This document shows positions 50,047-58,660 of a DNA stretch of 64,000 nt, piece by piece. How positions within the stretch are numbered: position 1 is the stretch's first letter; every line of letters starts with the position of its first letter. The position numbers were made by a program, and so were the translations under genes. Source of the DNA: JAEVLT01 sp044598425 (lineage in GTDB: Bacteria; Bacillota; Bacilli; Bacillales; Cytobacillaceae). The notes under the pieces are model-generated. The model did no database searches. It was not told where the DNA came from and saw only the letters and a program-made list of their open reading frames with translations. Where the stretch lies: contig CP172536.1 of NCBI GenBank assembly GCA_044598425.1, positions 1,922,001 to 1,986,000 of the forward strand, in the 5' to 3' direction.

Positions 50047-51573
50047 TTAATTTAATGATTTAGTTGGTTGTAGAGTTTTCTGAAGCATTGTTCCTTCCTT
50101 TGCAAATTGAATATGCCAGGAAAATGCTTTTTCCAAAATATGCGGTGTTTGACCGCCGCGGACGACAGCTTCATAGTAGTATTCTCTTAATTGAGAACGG
50201 TAGATTGGATGAGCGCAATTTTCAATAATCAATTCCACACGCTCTCTTGGAGCCAAGCCGCGTAAATCTGCATAGCCCTGTTCTGTGACAAGCACATCGA
50301 CATCGTGTTCAGTATGATCAACATGGGAAACAAATGGAACAATACTGGAAATTTTTCCACCTTTAGCGATTGATTTAGTCACAAAGATCGCAAGGCGGGC
50401 ATTCCTGGCGAAGTCGCCTGAGCCACCAATTCCGTTCATCATTTGTGTTCCAAGGACATGAGTGGAATTTACGTTTCCATATATATCAGCTTCCAAAGCG
50501 GTATTGATTGAAATGAGTCCTAACCGGCGGATGATCTCCGGATGATTCGAAATTTCCTGTGGTCTGAGAACAATCCGGTCGCGATATTTTTCTAAATTCC
50601 CCAAAACATGCTTCATTTTTTCTTCGGATAAAGTGATCGAACAGCAAGAGGCAAAGCGGATTTTCCCTGCGTCAAAAAGATCAAACACCGCATCTTGAAG
50701 AACTTCAGAATATACTTCCAAATCTGTGAATTCCGAATCCAACAGACCGTGAAAAACCGCGTTTGCTACAGAACCGATACCTGATTGCAGCGGAGCAAGG
50801 CGATTCGTCAGCCTTTCTGCTGCAATTTCTTTTCGTAAGAAGTCAATCAAATGATTGGCCATGGTAACTGTTTCTTCATCAGGCGGAACAATCGTCGACG
50901 GGGAATCCAACTGATTCGTAAAAACAATTCCTTTAATTTTATCAATATCGACTGGTATGCCAATTGTTCCGATCCGGTCATCCGGCTTTGTCAATGGAAT
51001 CGGCACCCGCTCCCCTTGTTGGCCTGGATCATAAAGATCGTGAATTCCCTCTAATTGTTCAGATTGAGCTAAATTAATTTCAATAATTACTGATTTTGCA
51101 TGTTTTGCAAAAACCATTGAATTTCCAACGGATGTTGTTGGCACGACCATCCCATCTTCCGTAATAGAAACCGCTTCCAAAATTGCAAAATCAATCGGTT
51201 CCAATACATCGCTGCGCAGCCACTCAGCTGTTTGCGATAAGTGATGATCCGTAAAATAGAGCTCCCCCTGGTTAATTTTTTTCCGCATCGTAGGGTCTGC
51301 TTGAAATGGTAGTCGCTTGTTGATCATTCCTACCTCTGCAAAAACTTTGTCAATATCTGATCCTAATGAAGCCCCTGTATAAATATTCACTTTTAACGGT
51401 TCTTTTTCAGCTTTTTTCACAAGCGCAAATGGCACAGCCTTTGCGTCTCCAGCTCGTGTAAATCCGCTTAACCCCAATGTCATCCCATCGTGAATCCAAG
51501 ATGCAGCCTCTTCCGGAGTTACCACCCGGTCATATAGCCGTTGATCCCTAATACGACTGTATTGATTCTCCAC
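50047..51573 (-). CDS. Succinate/acetate CoA transferase (class I)
   Basis: 508 residues, in the family of succinyl-CoA:acetate CoA transferase / acetyl-CoA hydrolase. The catalytic Glu is in LEVYSEVLQD. Other marks are GSGDFARNARLAIFV and VTEQGYADLRGLAPRER. It swaps CoA between acetate and succinate or similar acids in the cytosol. GTG start at 51573 after GAGGGATG. The LytTR regulator gene lies 127 bases upstream on the same strand, so regulation by it is plausible. Confidence 0.92.
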   Translation of the reverse strand: MENQYSRIRDQRLYDRVVTPEEAASWIHDGMTLGLSGFTRAGDAKAVPFALVKKAEKEPLKVNIYTGASLGSDIDKVFAEVGMINKRLPFQADPTMRKKINQGELYFTDHHLSQTAEWLRSDVLEPIDFAILEAVSITEDGMVVPTTSVGNSMVFAKHAKSVIIEINLAQSEQLEGIHDLYDPGQQGERVPIPLTKPDDRIGTIGIPVDIDKIKGIVFTNQLDSPSTIVPPDEETVTMANHLIDFLRKEIAAERLTNRLAPLQSGIGSVANAVFHGLLDSEFTDLEVYSEVLQDAVFDLFDAGKIRFASCCSITLSEEKMKHVLGNLEKYRDRIVLRPQEISNHPEIIRRLGLISINTALEADIYGNVNSTHVLGTQMMNGIGGSGDFARNARLAIFVTKSIAKGGKISSIVPFVSHVDHTEHDVDVLVTEQGYADLRGLAPRERVELIIENCAHPIYRSQLREYYYEAVVRGGQTPHILEKAFSWHIQFAKEGTMLQKTLQPTKSLN

Positions 51574-51699
51574 TTTTCATCCCTCTTTCTTCCCCTTTTG
51601 AGATATTGTAAACGATTTCAGGGATTTTCACGAAAAAAAAGGATAAAATTAAAGAAAATGAGGGTAAAGCAGAAATAATCCAAACTGAGGCAGCAAATT

Positions 51700-52344
51700 T
51701 CAGAATCCTAATAATTTTCTGAAATAGGTTGAATAGGACTGACTGACAGGAATCTTGGCACCATTTTTCATTTCCAGAAGGAAAGTTGAATGAGTATCCG
51801 GAAAAATTTCTTTTATAAAATGAACATTGACGATGAAAGAACGATGACAGCGAATAAAAAAATCCTTTGGTAAAAGAGATTCAAATTCACTTAAAGGATA
51901 TTTATGTGTTCCAGCAATTTTATCACTATAAACAAACGTTTTTCGATCTTTTGCCTCTATGAAGATGACGTCTGAAAAGGGAACTGGTATCCAGCCATCA
52001 TTTATTTTTACCGTAACCACCGACTTCGCATCAGACAGTGCCGGCGAAATGGCGGTAACACAGCCCTTTATTTCCTCCCCCTGAAAATATGGAACGGCAA
52101 TTCCATGGTAAGGAATTCCCAAAACATCGCGGTGAACAAATTCGGAAACTTTTTGTCTCTCTTTCAATGCTTTATAGGTGATGGTTCCTTCTTTAACAGG
52201 ATCTCCCGCTCTAATTTTTAAATCGATTCGTTTGCTTGGTCGATAGTAAACATATTGTTGTTCATTAGCAACCGCAAGCGATGTTTCATCTGAAAATAAT
52301 TCCCCTATAACATTTAAAAGAGATGCACCAGTGAATTTTTCCAT
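51700..52344 (-). CDS. LytTR-domain transcriptional regulator
   Basis: 214 residues. The C-terminal ~100 residues are a LytTR DNA-binding domain: PFSDVIFIEAKDRKTFVYSD, the LPKDFFIRCHRSFIVNVHFI core and the end IPVSQSYSTYFRKLLGF. The N-terminal ~100 residues look like a small sensory domain (PAS/GAF-like). There is no receiver domain, so it is not a standard two-component regulator. ATG at 52344 six bases after AGGAG. It probably senses a metabolite and controls the downstream CoA transferase gene. Confidence 0.82.
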   Translation of the reverse strand: MEKFTGASLLNVIGELFSDETSLAVANEQQYVYYRPSKRIDLKIRAGDPVKEGTITYKALKERQKVSEFVHRDVLGIPYHGIAVPYFQGEEIKGCVTAISPALSDAKSVVTVKINDGWIPVPFSDVIFIEAKDRKTFVYSDKIAGTHKYPLSEFESLLPKDFFIRCHRSFIVNVHFIKEIFPDTHSTFLLEMKNGAKIPVSQSYSTYFRKLLGF

Positions 52345-52759
52345 CAAGTACTCCTCTCATTTTTCAAAGTATGATTTTAGCGAAAATAATAAACCGCATC
52401 TCCCATAAAGTATACCATCTTTATCGTCTCTTTTCGCTAAAAAATTTTTGCAATCCTGGTTTTACGATTGAGCCAAAACCCGGACAAGAAGATCCTCGAC
52501 AGCTTTTCCTTTAGATTCAACGTGTAAATTATTTAATAAAATATAAGAAATAACCATTTCACCGCTTTTTGTCTAAAATACCCGGATAATGAACTAACGG
52601 TTGTCATCGTGCCTTTTTGCACGGACTTTTCCCACAAGATTTTTGTCCCTCAACCGTTTTTATGAAGTAAACTCTTTTTCATTGTTCCATTTCCTCATTT
52701 CATACCATACTCTTCTTTTCCTCCTATTACCGCTATTGTTTATCTTATACAACTACAAC
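52345..52759. other. Intergenic region between the LytTR gene and cotG
   Basis: About 415 bases without a supported gene. No clear hairpin with T-tract besides the cotG terminator at its end. The upstream regulatory sequence for the LytTR gene is expected in the left part. Confidence 0.35.
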
Positions 52760-52790
52760 AAAGAATCCCCTTTTCGCAAGGGGACTCTTT
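52760..52790 (-). terminator. Terminator of cotG
   Basis: AAAGAATCCCCTT (52760-52772) and AAGGGGACTCTTT (52778-52790) form a 13-bp stem with one wobble and a five-base loop, directly after the cotG stop. The minus-strand 3' side continues GTTGTAG, so the T-tract is short. Confidence 0.65.
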
Positions 52791-52792
52791 CC

Positions 52793-53455
52793 TTATCTTT
52801 GTAATCGTAATTCTTGCATATTGCCATTTTGCCAAAATCTTTTTTCTCGCGTAAAGCGAAAAGTTTGACTTGATCTTGAGCGGCTGGTTGATCTCGTTCT
52901 TCTGCTTCTGCGGGAACGGCGGGAACTCCGCGATTTTCTGCTTCTACGGGAATGACGGGAGCTTCTTGATTTGCGGCTTCTACGGGAATGACGGGAGCTT
53001 CTTGATTTGCGGCTTCTGCGGGAACGACGGGAGCTTCTTGATTTGCGGCTTCTGCGGGAACGATGGGAGCTTCTTGATTTGCGGCTTCTGCGGGAGCGAC
53101 GGGAGCTTCTTGATTTGCGGCTCTTACGAGAACGTTTTCTAGATAGTGGACCTCTACGGGAACGCCCTGTGCTTCGAGATCTTCTGCTTGTTTTCCTGCT
53201 TGTTTTCCTGCTTGTTTTCCTGCTTGTTCTCCTGCTTGTTTTCCTGCTTGTTCTCCTGCTTGTTTTCCTGCTTGTTTTCCTGCTTGTTTTCCTGCTTGTT
53301 CTCCTGCTTGTTTTCCTGCTTGTTCTCCTGCTTGTTCTTCTGCATTTTGAAGTCCGACTGTTCGATGTCGGCTCTTGATATAAGAAATCATCTAAACCGG
53401 CTGCCTCCAAGCCAGCTACAGCGCTTTCGATATCAGTTTGGCGATAAGTTACCAT
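52793..53455 (-). CDS. cotG: CotG-like Ser/Arg-rich spore coat protein
   Basis: 220 residues, mother-cell coat protein expected to be phosphorylated by CotH. The N terminus (MVTYRQTDIESAVAGLEAAG then LDDFLYQEP) matches Bacillus CotG. About residues 41-92 are 13 TSRK/TSRR units, and about 110-186 are six or so 12-residue SRKSRSSRRSRR-type units. The C terminus has a few aromatic residues. AAAGGAGG precedes the ATG, which picks this frame over two other open frames created by the DNA repeats. Divergent from cotH. Confidence 0.85.
   Translation of the reverse strand: MVTYRQTDIESAVAGLEAAGLDDFLYQEPTSNSRTSKCRRTSRRTSRKTSRRTSRKTSRKTSRKTSRRTSRKTSRRTSRKTSRKTSRKTSRRSRSTGRSRRGPLSRKRSRKSRKSRSSRRSRRSRKSRSSHRSRRSRKSRSSRRSRRSRKSRSSRHSRRSRKSRSSRHSRRSRKSRSSRRSRRSRRTRSTSRSRSSQTFRFTREKRFWQNGNMQELRLQR
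52905..53345 (-). repeat. Tandem coding repeats of cotG
   Basis: Two arrays: a 36-bp unit repeated about six times (52905-53135) and a 12-bp unit (TTTTCCTGCTTG-like) repeated about 13 times (about 53180-53335). Their lengths are multiples of three, so reading frames in several phases and both strands remain open. Confidence 0.88.
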
Positions 53456-53547
53456 ATCATAAACCTCCTTTATAAAATGGAAAAGGCATTGAATTGAAAT
53501 TCAATCCCTATTCTGTACTACAAAGTACGCGATTATGGTTCATTTTG

Positions 53548-53592
53548 CCTAGACAAGTGTACCTTTTTGGAAAAAATATACGAATGTCTAGG
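53548..53592. promoter_or_regulatory. Inverted repeat in the cotG-cotH control region
   Basis: CCTAGACA (53548-53555) and TGTCTAGG (53585-53592) form an 8-bp inverted repeat 29 bases apart, with partial symmetry continuing inward (GTA and TTT). It lies in the 195-base gap between the divergent coat genes. For cotH, ACC followed 16 bases later by CATAGGAAT resembles a SigK promoter (near 53595-53625). Confidence 0.45.
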
Positions 53593-53650
53593 GTGACCGG
53601 TACTCATCCTACAACATAGGAATAACTAAAAGAGTAAAGGAGACTGCTAG

Positions 53651-54730
53651 ATGTCGATTCCCCAATACTATTTATATATCCATCCTATGGATTTAAAAGA
53701 ATTGAAGTCGGATATTTGGATTGATGAACCTGTTCCGGCATCTTTAAAATATGGAAAGAAAAAAGTTGAAATTGATCTTGCCTATCGCGGATCCCATATT
53801 CGTAAATTCAAAAAAAAATCTTATCATATCGCCTTTTATAAACCGAAAACCTTTGCCGGCGTTCATGAAATCCATATGAATGCAGAATTTAAAGATCCAT
53901 CCCTCATCAGAAATAAGCTCTCCCTGGATTTTTTTGCTGATATCGGTACACTTTCTCCCGCTTCCCGGCATGTTCAAATTTTTATAAACGGTAAGAATGA
54001 AGGCATCTATTTACAGCTTGAATCTGTTGACAAGTACTTTTTAAAAAAAAGAAATTTACCAGATGGCGCCATTTTTTACGCTGTGGATGATGATGCCAAT
54101 TTTTCATTGATCAGCCCGATCGATAAAGATTCGAAGAAACAGCTAGATTCAGGCTATGAGCGAAAAGTTGGGCAGGAAAGCGACTCGCTCAAATTAGCCA
54201 ATTTTATTTATCAGTTAAATACAGCCCCAAGATCAGAATTTGAAAATATTATCAAAAAATTTCTCAATATTGACAAATATTTACGATGGCTTGCTGGCGT
54301 TGTTTGCACGCAAAACTACGATGGCTTTGTTCACAATTACGCCTTGTATCTTAATTACGAAACGGGTCTATTTGAGATGATCCCATGGGATTATGATGCG
54401 ACATGGGGCAGGGACATTCACGGAGAAGTGATGGAGTATGACTACGTTCGTTCAGAAGGATTTAATACGTTAACAGCAAGGCTGCTCGATGTACCCTCCT
54501 ATCGTCTGCAATACGGAAAAATTTTAAAGGCTATTTTGGATGATCAGTTTACCGTTGAATACATCACACCAAAGATAGAAAAAATGCACAATTTGCTCCG
54601 TCCATATGTTGCTCGAGATCCCTTTATTAAAGACAAAACCCAAGCCTTCGATCAAGAACCGGTTTACATTTGTCAATTTATAAAAGATAGAAACCTCTAT
54701 TTACGCAAAAAGCTATCAGATTTTCTATGA
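53651..54730 (+). CDS. cotH: CotH spore coat protein kinase
   Basis: 359 residues, atypical kinase of the CotH family, which phosphorylates Ser residues of CotB and CotG in the spore coat and shapes outer coat assembly. Active-site acids Asp224 in CTQNYDGFVHN and Asp247/Asp249 in IPWDYDATWGRD match the family; the 23-residue spacing between the first two agrees with the essential pair in Bacillus subtilis CotH. AAAGGAGACTG precedes the ATG. No signal peptide or transmembrane segment. Divergent from cotG, upstream of cotB. Confidence 0.93.
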   Translation: MSIPQYYLYIHPMDLKELKSDIWIDEPVPASLKYGKKKVEIDLAYRGSHIRKFKKKSYHIAFYKPKTFAGVHEIHMNAEFKDPSLIRNKLSLDFFADIGTLSPASRHVQIFINGKNEGIYLQLESVDKYFLKKRNLPDGAIFYAVDDDANFSLISPIDKDSKKQLDSGYERKVGQESDSLKLANFIYQLNTAPRSEFENIIKKFLNIDKYLRWLAGVVCTQNYDGFVHNYALYLNYETGLFEMIPWDYDATWGRDIHGEVMEYDYVRSEGFNTLTARLLDVPSYRLQYGKILKAILDDQFTVEYITPKIEKMHNLLRPYVARDPFIKDKTQAFDQEPVYICQFIKDRNLYLRKKLSDFL

Positions 54731-54849
54731 ATAGGCATGTGTTGAAATTTAGAATTATAGGCTTTTTGTTCAGCGCACGGGAAGATTAGGGTACGTATAT
54801 ATGGAGTATAAATATCCCCTATGGATATATGACAAGGAGGAACATTTTA

Positions 54850-55932
54850 ATGGAAAAGAAAGTAAGCACAACCGACCATTCTTCTCATTTGGATTCGTAC
54901 CATTCCTTTCTTCAATCATTAGTAGGTGAGGAGGTGCAAGTGTATAAAGGCGGACCGGAATGTAAAATGGGGAAACTTCTAGATGTCCAATCTGATTATA
55001 TTTGCGTTTGTGCGCAAAATAACAACAATAACAACAATGACAACAATGGAGATCAAAATCAAAATCAAAATCAGAACCAAAATAACCAGAATCAGAATCA
55101 AGCTACCGTGGTCTATTACAGAACTGAGCATCTACAAAGCATTAGTGAAAACACAAAAAACAATTCAATGCCCCGCTATCAAGGTCAAGAAGCAACAGAG
55201 GTAGAGTTCCATACCGGCGAAAATTTTTCTCAGCTTGTAAACAAGCTGGTAGGTTCATATGTTCAAGTAAACCAAGGCGGTCCTGAATCGAAAACTGGAT
55301 ATTTAGTAGACATTGCCGGAAACTATATGGCTCTTTTAACAGATGATGATGGTGTGGTTTATTACAATATTCACCATATCAAAAGTATTTCTGAAAGTAA
55401 CCAAAACAATCAAAACCAAGATAATAACAGCCAAGAAGTAACGATTCCTGAGTATTTTAAGGCGGAGGATTTCCATCAACTTTTTGGTCAAATGAGCCAC
55501 AAATGGGTATCGATTAACCGCGGGGGTCCTCAAGCTCTTGAAGGGGTTCTCGTTCAAAGTGCCGGCGGTCACTACACACTTATTAATAATGATGAGGTTT
55601 TACGAATCAATCCATTCCATATTAAAAGCATCAGCTGCGGACCTAAAGGTGCCTTGAAACAAATTAATACTAACTCCAATGAGCAGCAGAATGACCCATC
55701 CAATCAAAACGGACAAAACACAAGCAATCATGCGAACTTTGAAGATGAGTCGAGCTCAAGCAGCGAAAGCTCAGGATACAGAAGAAGCCGTTCCAGCAAT
55801 AGAAGCTCTGGCCATAGAGGAGATCGTTCTTCGAATAGAAGAAGCAGCAGTTCCGCCCGCAGTCACAGAAGAATCTATCCTCGTGAGAAAGTCGTAAAAA
55901 CGTATGACTATATCTGGAATCCAAGAAGATAG
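54850..55932 (+). CDS. cotB: CotB spore coat protein with Asn/Gln-rich insert
   Basis: 360 residues. Three copies of a beta module, each with V.V..GGPE.K.G.L and ending in (Y/F)xxxHxxSI(S/T): about 25-100, 125-190 and 210-275. They match Bacillus CotB. Residues about 56-84 are an insert of almost only Asn, Gln and Asp (NNNNNNNDNNGDQNQNQNQN-like). The C-terminal ~60 residues are Ser/Arg-rich and a likely CotH phosphorylation target. The ATG at 54850 follows AAGGAGG; an upstream in-frame ATG lacks spacing. Confidence 0.92.
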   Translation: MEKKVSTTDHSSHLDSYHSFLQSLVGEEVQVYKGGPECKMGKLLDVQSDYICVCAQNNNNNNNDNNGDQNQNQNQNQNNQNQNQATVVYYRTEHLQSISENTKNNSMPRYQGQEATEVEFHTGENFSQLVNKLVGSYVQVNQGGPESKTGYLVDIAGNYMALLTDDDGVVYYNIHHIKSISESNQNNQNQDNNSQEVTIPEYFKAEDFHQLFGQMSHKWVSINRGGPQALEGVLVQSAGGHYTLINNDEVLRINPFHIKSISCGPKGALKQINTNSNEQQNDPSNQNGQNTSNHANFEDESSSSSESSGYRRSRSSNRSSGHRGDRSSNRRSSSSARSHRRIYPREKVVKTYDYIWNPRR

Positions 55933-56007
55933 TACGCCCTATTGGAATATTAAATGATAGGGTGCACTAAATGAAAAGTGCACCCTAGATGTAAAGGGGA
56001 AATCAAG

Positions 56008-56682
56008 TTGAAAAACATCCAAAGTTTACTAGGGCAGAAAGTTGAACTAGAGGTTTCCGGGCGGACTATTTTCCAAGGCATACTCGTCGACCTTGGGCAG
56101 GACATTCTTGTATTATTTAATGGCAAGGATTATTTTTATATCCCTTTTCTGCATGTTCACAATCTCAGAGCCAACCCTTTAATCGAATTGGAAGTGAGTG
56201 AGGAACAGGAAGCACCTGTCTCGCCTATTAATGAAGATCAAAGTACGATTTCATATCGGAAAACGTTAATGAATGCGAAAGGAAGATTTGTCGAACTTTT
56301 TGTTACGGGGAACAAATCGATCCATGGTTACGTAACAAATGTTTTAAATGATTATTTTGTGTTTTATTCTCCTGTCTATAAAACAATGTTTATCTCGTTA
56401 AATCATTTAAAATGGTTAACCCCCTATCAAACGAATATTACACCCTATACTTTAGGAAATGAAGAATTACCAGTAAAGCCTCTCAATATCACCCTTCAGC
56501 GTTCTTTGGAAGAGCAACTTAAGAAATTAGAAGGACATCTCGTTGTGTTTGATATCGGCGACCATCCATTGAAAATAGGCTTATTAAAACAAGTTCAAGA
56601 TAATATCATTAAACTGATTACCGCCAGCGGAGAAATGATCTTCTGGAAAATTCCTCATATAAAATCGATTCACATGCCTTAA
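56008..56682 (+). CDS. CotB-related protein (DUF2642-like modules)
   Basis: 224 residues with repeated small beta modules of the CotB/DUF2642 type: KNIQSLLGQKVELEVSGRTI at the start, VELFVTGNKSIHGYVTNVLN in the middle and a third near the end (HLVVFDIGDHPLKIGLLKQV). It lacks the Ser-rich tail of CotB. TTG start at 56008, eight bases after AAAGGGG; 75 bases after cotB. Probably co-transcribed with it. Coat location is an inference from similarity and context. Confidence 0.75.
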   Translation: MKNIQSLLGQKVELEVSGRTIFQGILVDLGQDILVLFNGKDYFYIPFLHVHNLRANPLIELEVSEEQEAPVSPINEDQSTISYRKTLMNAKGRFVELFVTGNKSIHGYVTNVLNDYFVFYSPVYKTMFISLNHLKWLTPYQTNITPYTLGNEELPVKPLNITLQRSLEEQLKKLEGHLVVFDIGDHPLKIGLLKQVQDNIIKLITASGEMIFWKIPHIKSIHMP

Positions 56683-56708
56683 GTTCAAGTACTGCCACAT
56701 CCATCCAA

Positions 56709-56740
56709 ACCTGTCCTTATTTTGGACAGGTAATTTTTTT
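56709..56740 (+). terminator. Terminator of the cotH-cotB-cotB-like operon
   Basis: ACCTGTCC and GGACAGGT (56709-56716 and 56724-56731) form an 8-bp stem followed by AATTTTTTT. Confidence 0.85.
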
Positions 56741-56746
56741 CAATAT

Positions 56747-56786
56747 AAAACACCTTCATTTTTCTATTTTCCAATGAAGGTGTTTT
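56747..56786. terminator. Bidirectional terminator, mainly for the ArsB-type gene
   Basis: AAAACACCTTCATT (56747-56760) and AATGAAGGTGTTTT (56773-56786) form a perfect 14-bp stem. Convergent genes flank it. Confidence 0.85.
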
Positions 56787-56800
56787 ATTCAAAAGGTTGG

Positions 56801-58162
56801 CTACAATGCTTTTCCATTAAAAACAACTTCAATCCATCCATAGAGTACAACCAGTGTAAATAAGACAGTTAAGGGAATGACAATTGCTGTGGTTTTGATA
56901 TACGTGGACCAGCGGATGTTTATTTTTTCAGATTTTAAAATATGCATCCAAATCAAAGTAGCCAGAGTTCCTATTGGCAACAATAGCGAGCCGATATCAC
57001 TTCCCACAATATTGGCCAAATATACCGTTTTCACAGTATTAGGATCAAGCCCCATCTGTGTTAATGCCAGTGTCCCTACCATTAATGCCGGGTGGTTATT
57101 AAATAAGTTTGATAACAGCGATAATAATCCGCCCATTATTAGACTAGCGTTAAACAAGTTATCAGAAACGATAAACTGTAAATTTTTCACTAAAAGATTG
57201 GTTAAGCCAATATTGTTTAATCCGTAGATGATGATATACATCGTGAACGCAAATACCAATATATGCCAAGGTGTTTTTGTTACCATATCTGCCGGGGATA
57301 TTTTTAAATAGTACCATCTCCAGACAAGTAAGACTAACGACGCCAGGACTGCGACAATTTCCATCGGGATGCCGAAATAGGATGCAACAAATAAACCAAT
57401 CCTTGTTATAAACACAAAAAGTAAAATCCATTTCATAATTCTTAATTGCTTTTTATAATCGGAAACCAATCGTTTATTTTGCAGTGGATGGTATGGCTTT
57501 TCTTGAATGTCAAATGTGATATTGATTGGAGGTAATTTCTTTGGAATGTCTCTTTTGTAAATAAGAAAGAGTAATCCAGCTAAAAAGATTAAGCCAAGTA
57601 TTCCTGGGACGAACATCATCGCGGTATGCATATATAGATCCATGTGTATGATTTTGAGGGCGATTAAATTGACGATGTTGCTCACGCCAATCGGAGCACT
57701 TGCGGCTGTGGCAATGAGAGCGCCACTGATTAAATAGGGAATCTTTTGATGATTTTTCAGCTGATATTTTTTTAATAAGAGAGCGATGATGGGTGTTGTT
57801 ATGAGAATGCTACCATCATTATTAAAAAAGATTGTCATTAAAAAGCTTAGCAGATTGATCAGCCAAAAAAGCCGAACCCCAGACCCTTTTGCATATTTTG
57901 CCAATGCAGCTGTAGTCAAATGAAAAAAACCAAAGCTTTCAAGAACCAATGCCATCACCAATGTAGAAATGATCGTTGCAGCTGCACCGCTTACTTTTGA
58001 ACTGATGTCGAGCAGATTGGCTACAGTAATATTCCCAAAAAATAGTATTACGAATGCCCCTATTGTTGATGGTACCGCTTCATTTAACCCTCTTGGCCGC
58101 CAAAAGATAAAAAGCATGGTGATCAGAAAACTGAGAATGGTAATAAGGGTAACAGTATCCAT
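56801..58162 (-). CDS. ArsB-type arsenite/antimonite or anion transporter
   Basis: 453 residues with about 11-12 membrane helices, of the ArsB/SLC13 (IT superfamily) type. Motifs: FFNNDGSILITTPIIALLLK in the first half and LFNNHPALMVGTLALTQMG in the second, the paired NN(D/H)-type segments of the ion transporter core. ArsR or ArsC genes are absent nearby, so arsenite export is only one option; Na+/H+ or carboxylate transport are others. AAGGAG precedes the ATG at about 11 bases. Confidence 0.8.
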   Translation of the reverse strand: MDTVTLITILSFLITMLFIFWRPRGLNEAVPSTIGAFVILFFGNITVANLLDISSKVSGAAATIISTLVMALVLESFGFFHLTTAALAKYAKGSGVRLFWLINLLSFLMTIFFNNDGSILITTPIIALLLKKYQLKNHQKIPYLISGALIATAASAPIGVSNIVNLIALKIIHMDLYMHTAMMFVPGILGLIFLAGLLFLIYKRDIPKKLPPINITFDIQEKPYHPLQNKRLVSDYKKQLRIMKWILLFVFITRIGLFVASYFGIPMEIVAVLASLVLLVWRWYYLKISPADMVTKTPWHILVFAFTMYIIIYGLNNIGLTNLLVKNLQFIVSDNLFNASLIMGGLLSLLSNLFNNHPALMVGTLALTQMGLDPNTVKTVYLANIVGSDIGSLLLPIGTLATLIWMHILKSEKINIRWSTYIKTTAIVIPLTVLFTLVVLYGWIEVVFNGKAL

Positions 58163-58329
58163 TTTTAAACAATCTCCTTATGGGTAAAACTTAAAAGTAA
58201 TTGAATACTCACTCTTTGCCTCCTTTATTTGTCTTTACTATTCATTTGTACTGTATATATACGTGCCGCATAGACTACTTGTACTAAGCGATTGAATCAA
58301 TTTGCCAAAAATCAACGTATAACATAAAA

Positions 58330-58361
58330 AAACTCCATGCCCATTTATGAACTTGGAGCTT
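58330..58361 (-). terminator. Terminator after the zinc-ribbon ORF
   Basis: AAGCTCCA (58361-58354) and TGGAGTTT (58337-58330) pair with one wobble, followed by TTTTATG on the minus strand. Confidence 0.6.
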
Positions 58362-58413
58362 TGACAATTTATTCAAGGAAAAGTATTACAAGAACTCGCA
58401 GGCAGGATTCTTT

Positions 58414-58641
58414 TTACCAATCGAAAAAATGGCCTTTGTCATATCGGTATCTTTTTGCATAACAAGAATCACAAATTGAAAAGAAATGATCCCATGGGAG
58501 ATTTTTACTGCATTGCTTGCATTTTTTCGTGAATTTCTTCAAATCTTTTTTCAGGGTTTCATGTACTTGGCCGCTAATTTCTTCGCGTAATCTCTTCCAA
58601 TACATAGCCTCAGTGCGTTGACCCAGCCTGTACAAAAACAA
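58414..58641 (-). pseudogene. Small zinc-ribbon ORF, probably a C-terminal remnant of a longer gene
   Basis: 75 codons with Cys pairs CKQCSKNLPW and CDSCYAKRY, a treble-clef or zinc-ribbon end. It has no ribosome binding site, and coding-like sequence (YKAIGLHLLFLYRLGQRTEA) continues upstream with no start codon up to a stop near 58679, overlapping the next gene. It looks like the end of a larger helicase-type or RNA-binding protein whose body is lost. This is an inference from the missing start; a functional small protein is possible. Confidence 0.45.
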
Positions 58642-58660
58642 AAGATGAAGACCAATCGCT

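Noticed and set aside
52905..53345. CRISPR-like array
   Set aside because: Regular repeats without unique spacers; period is 12 or 36 bases and in frame with a coat protein.
52753..53391. Minus-strand frame giving QAGKQAGEQ and EAANQEAPVVPA repeats
   Set aside because: Its start lacks a binding site and its end reads through the cotG terminator hairpin. The frame beginning MVTYRQTDIE has the CotG-like N terminus and AAAGGAGG.
53007..53475. Open frames on the plus strand across the cotG repeats (LLREREL- and CLFSCLFS-type)
   Set aside because: They arise from the 12-bp and 36-bp repeats, have no ribosome binding site or coherent ends, and lie opposite a well-supported CotG frame.
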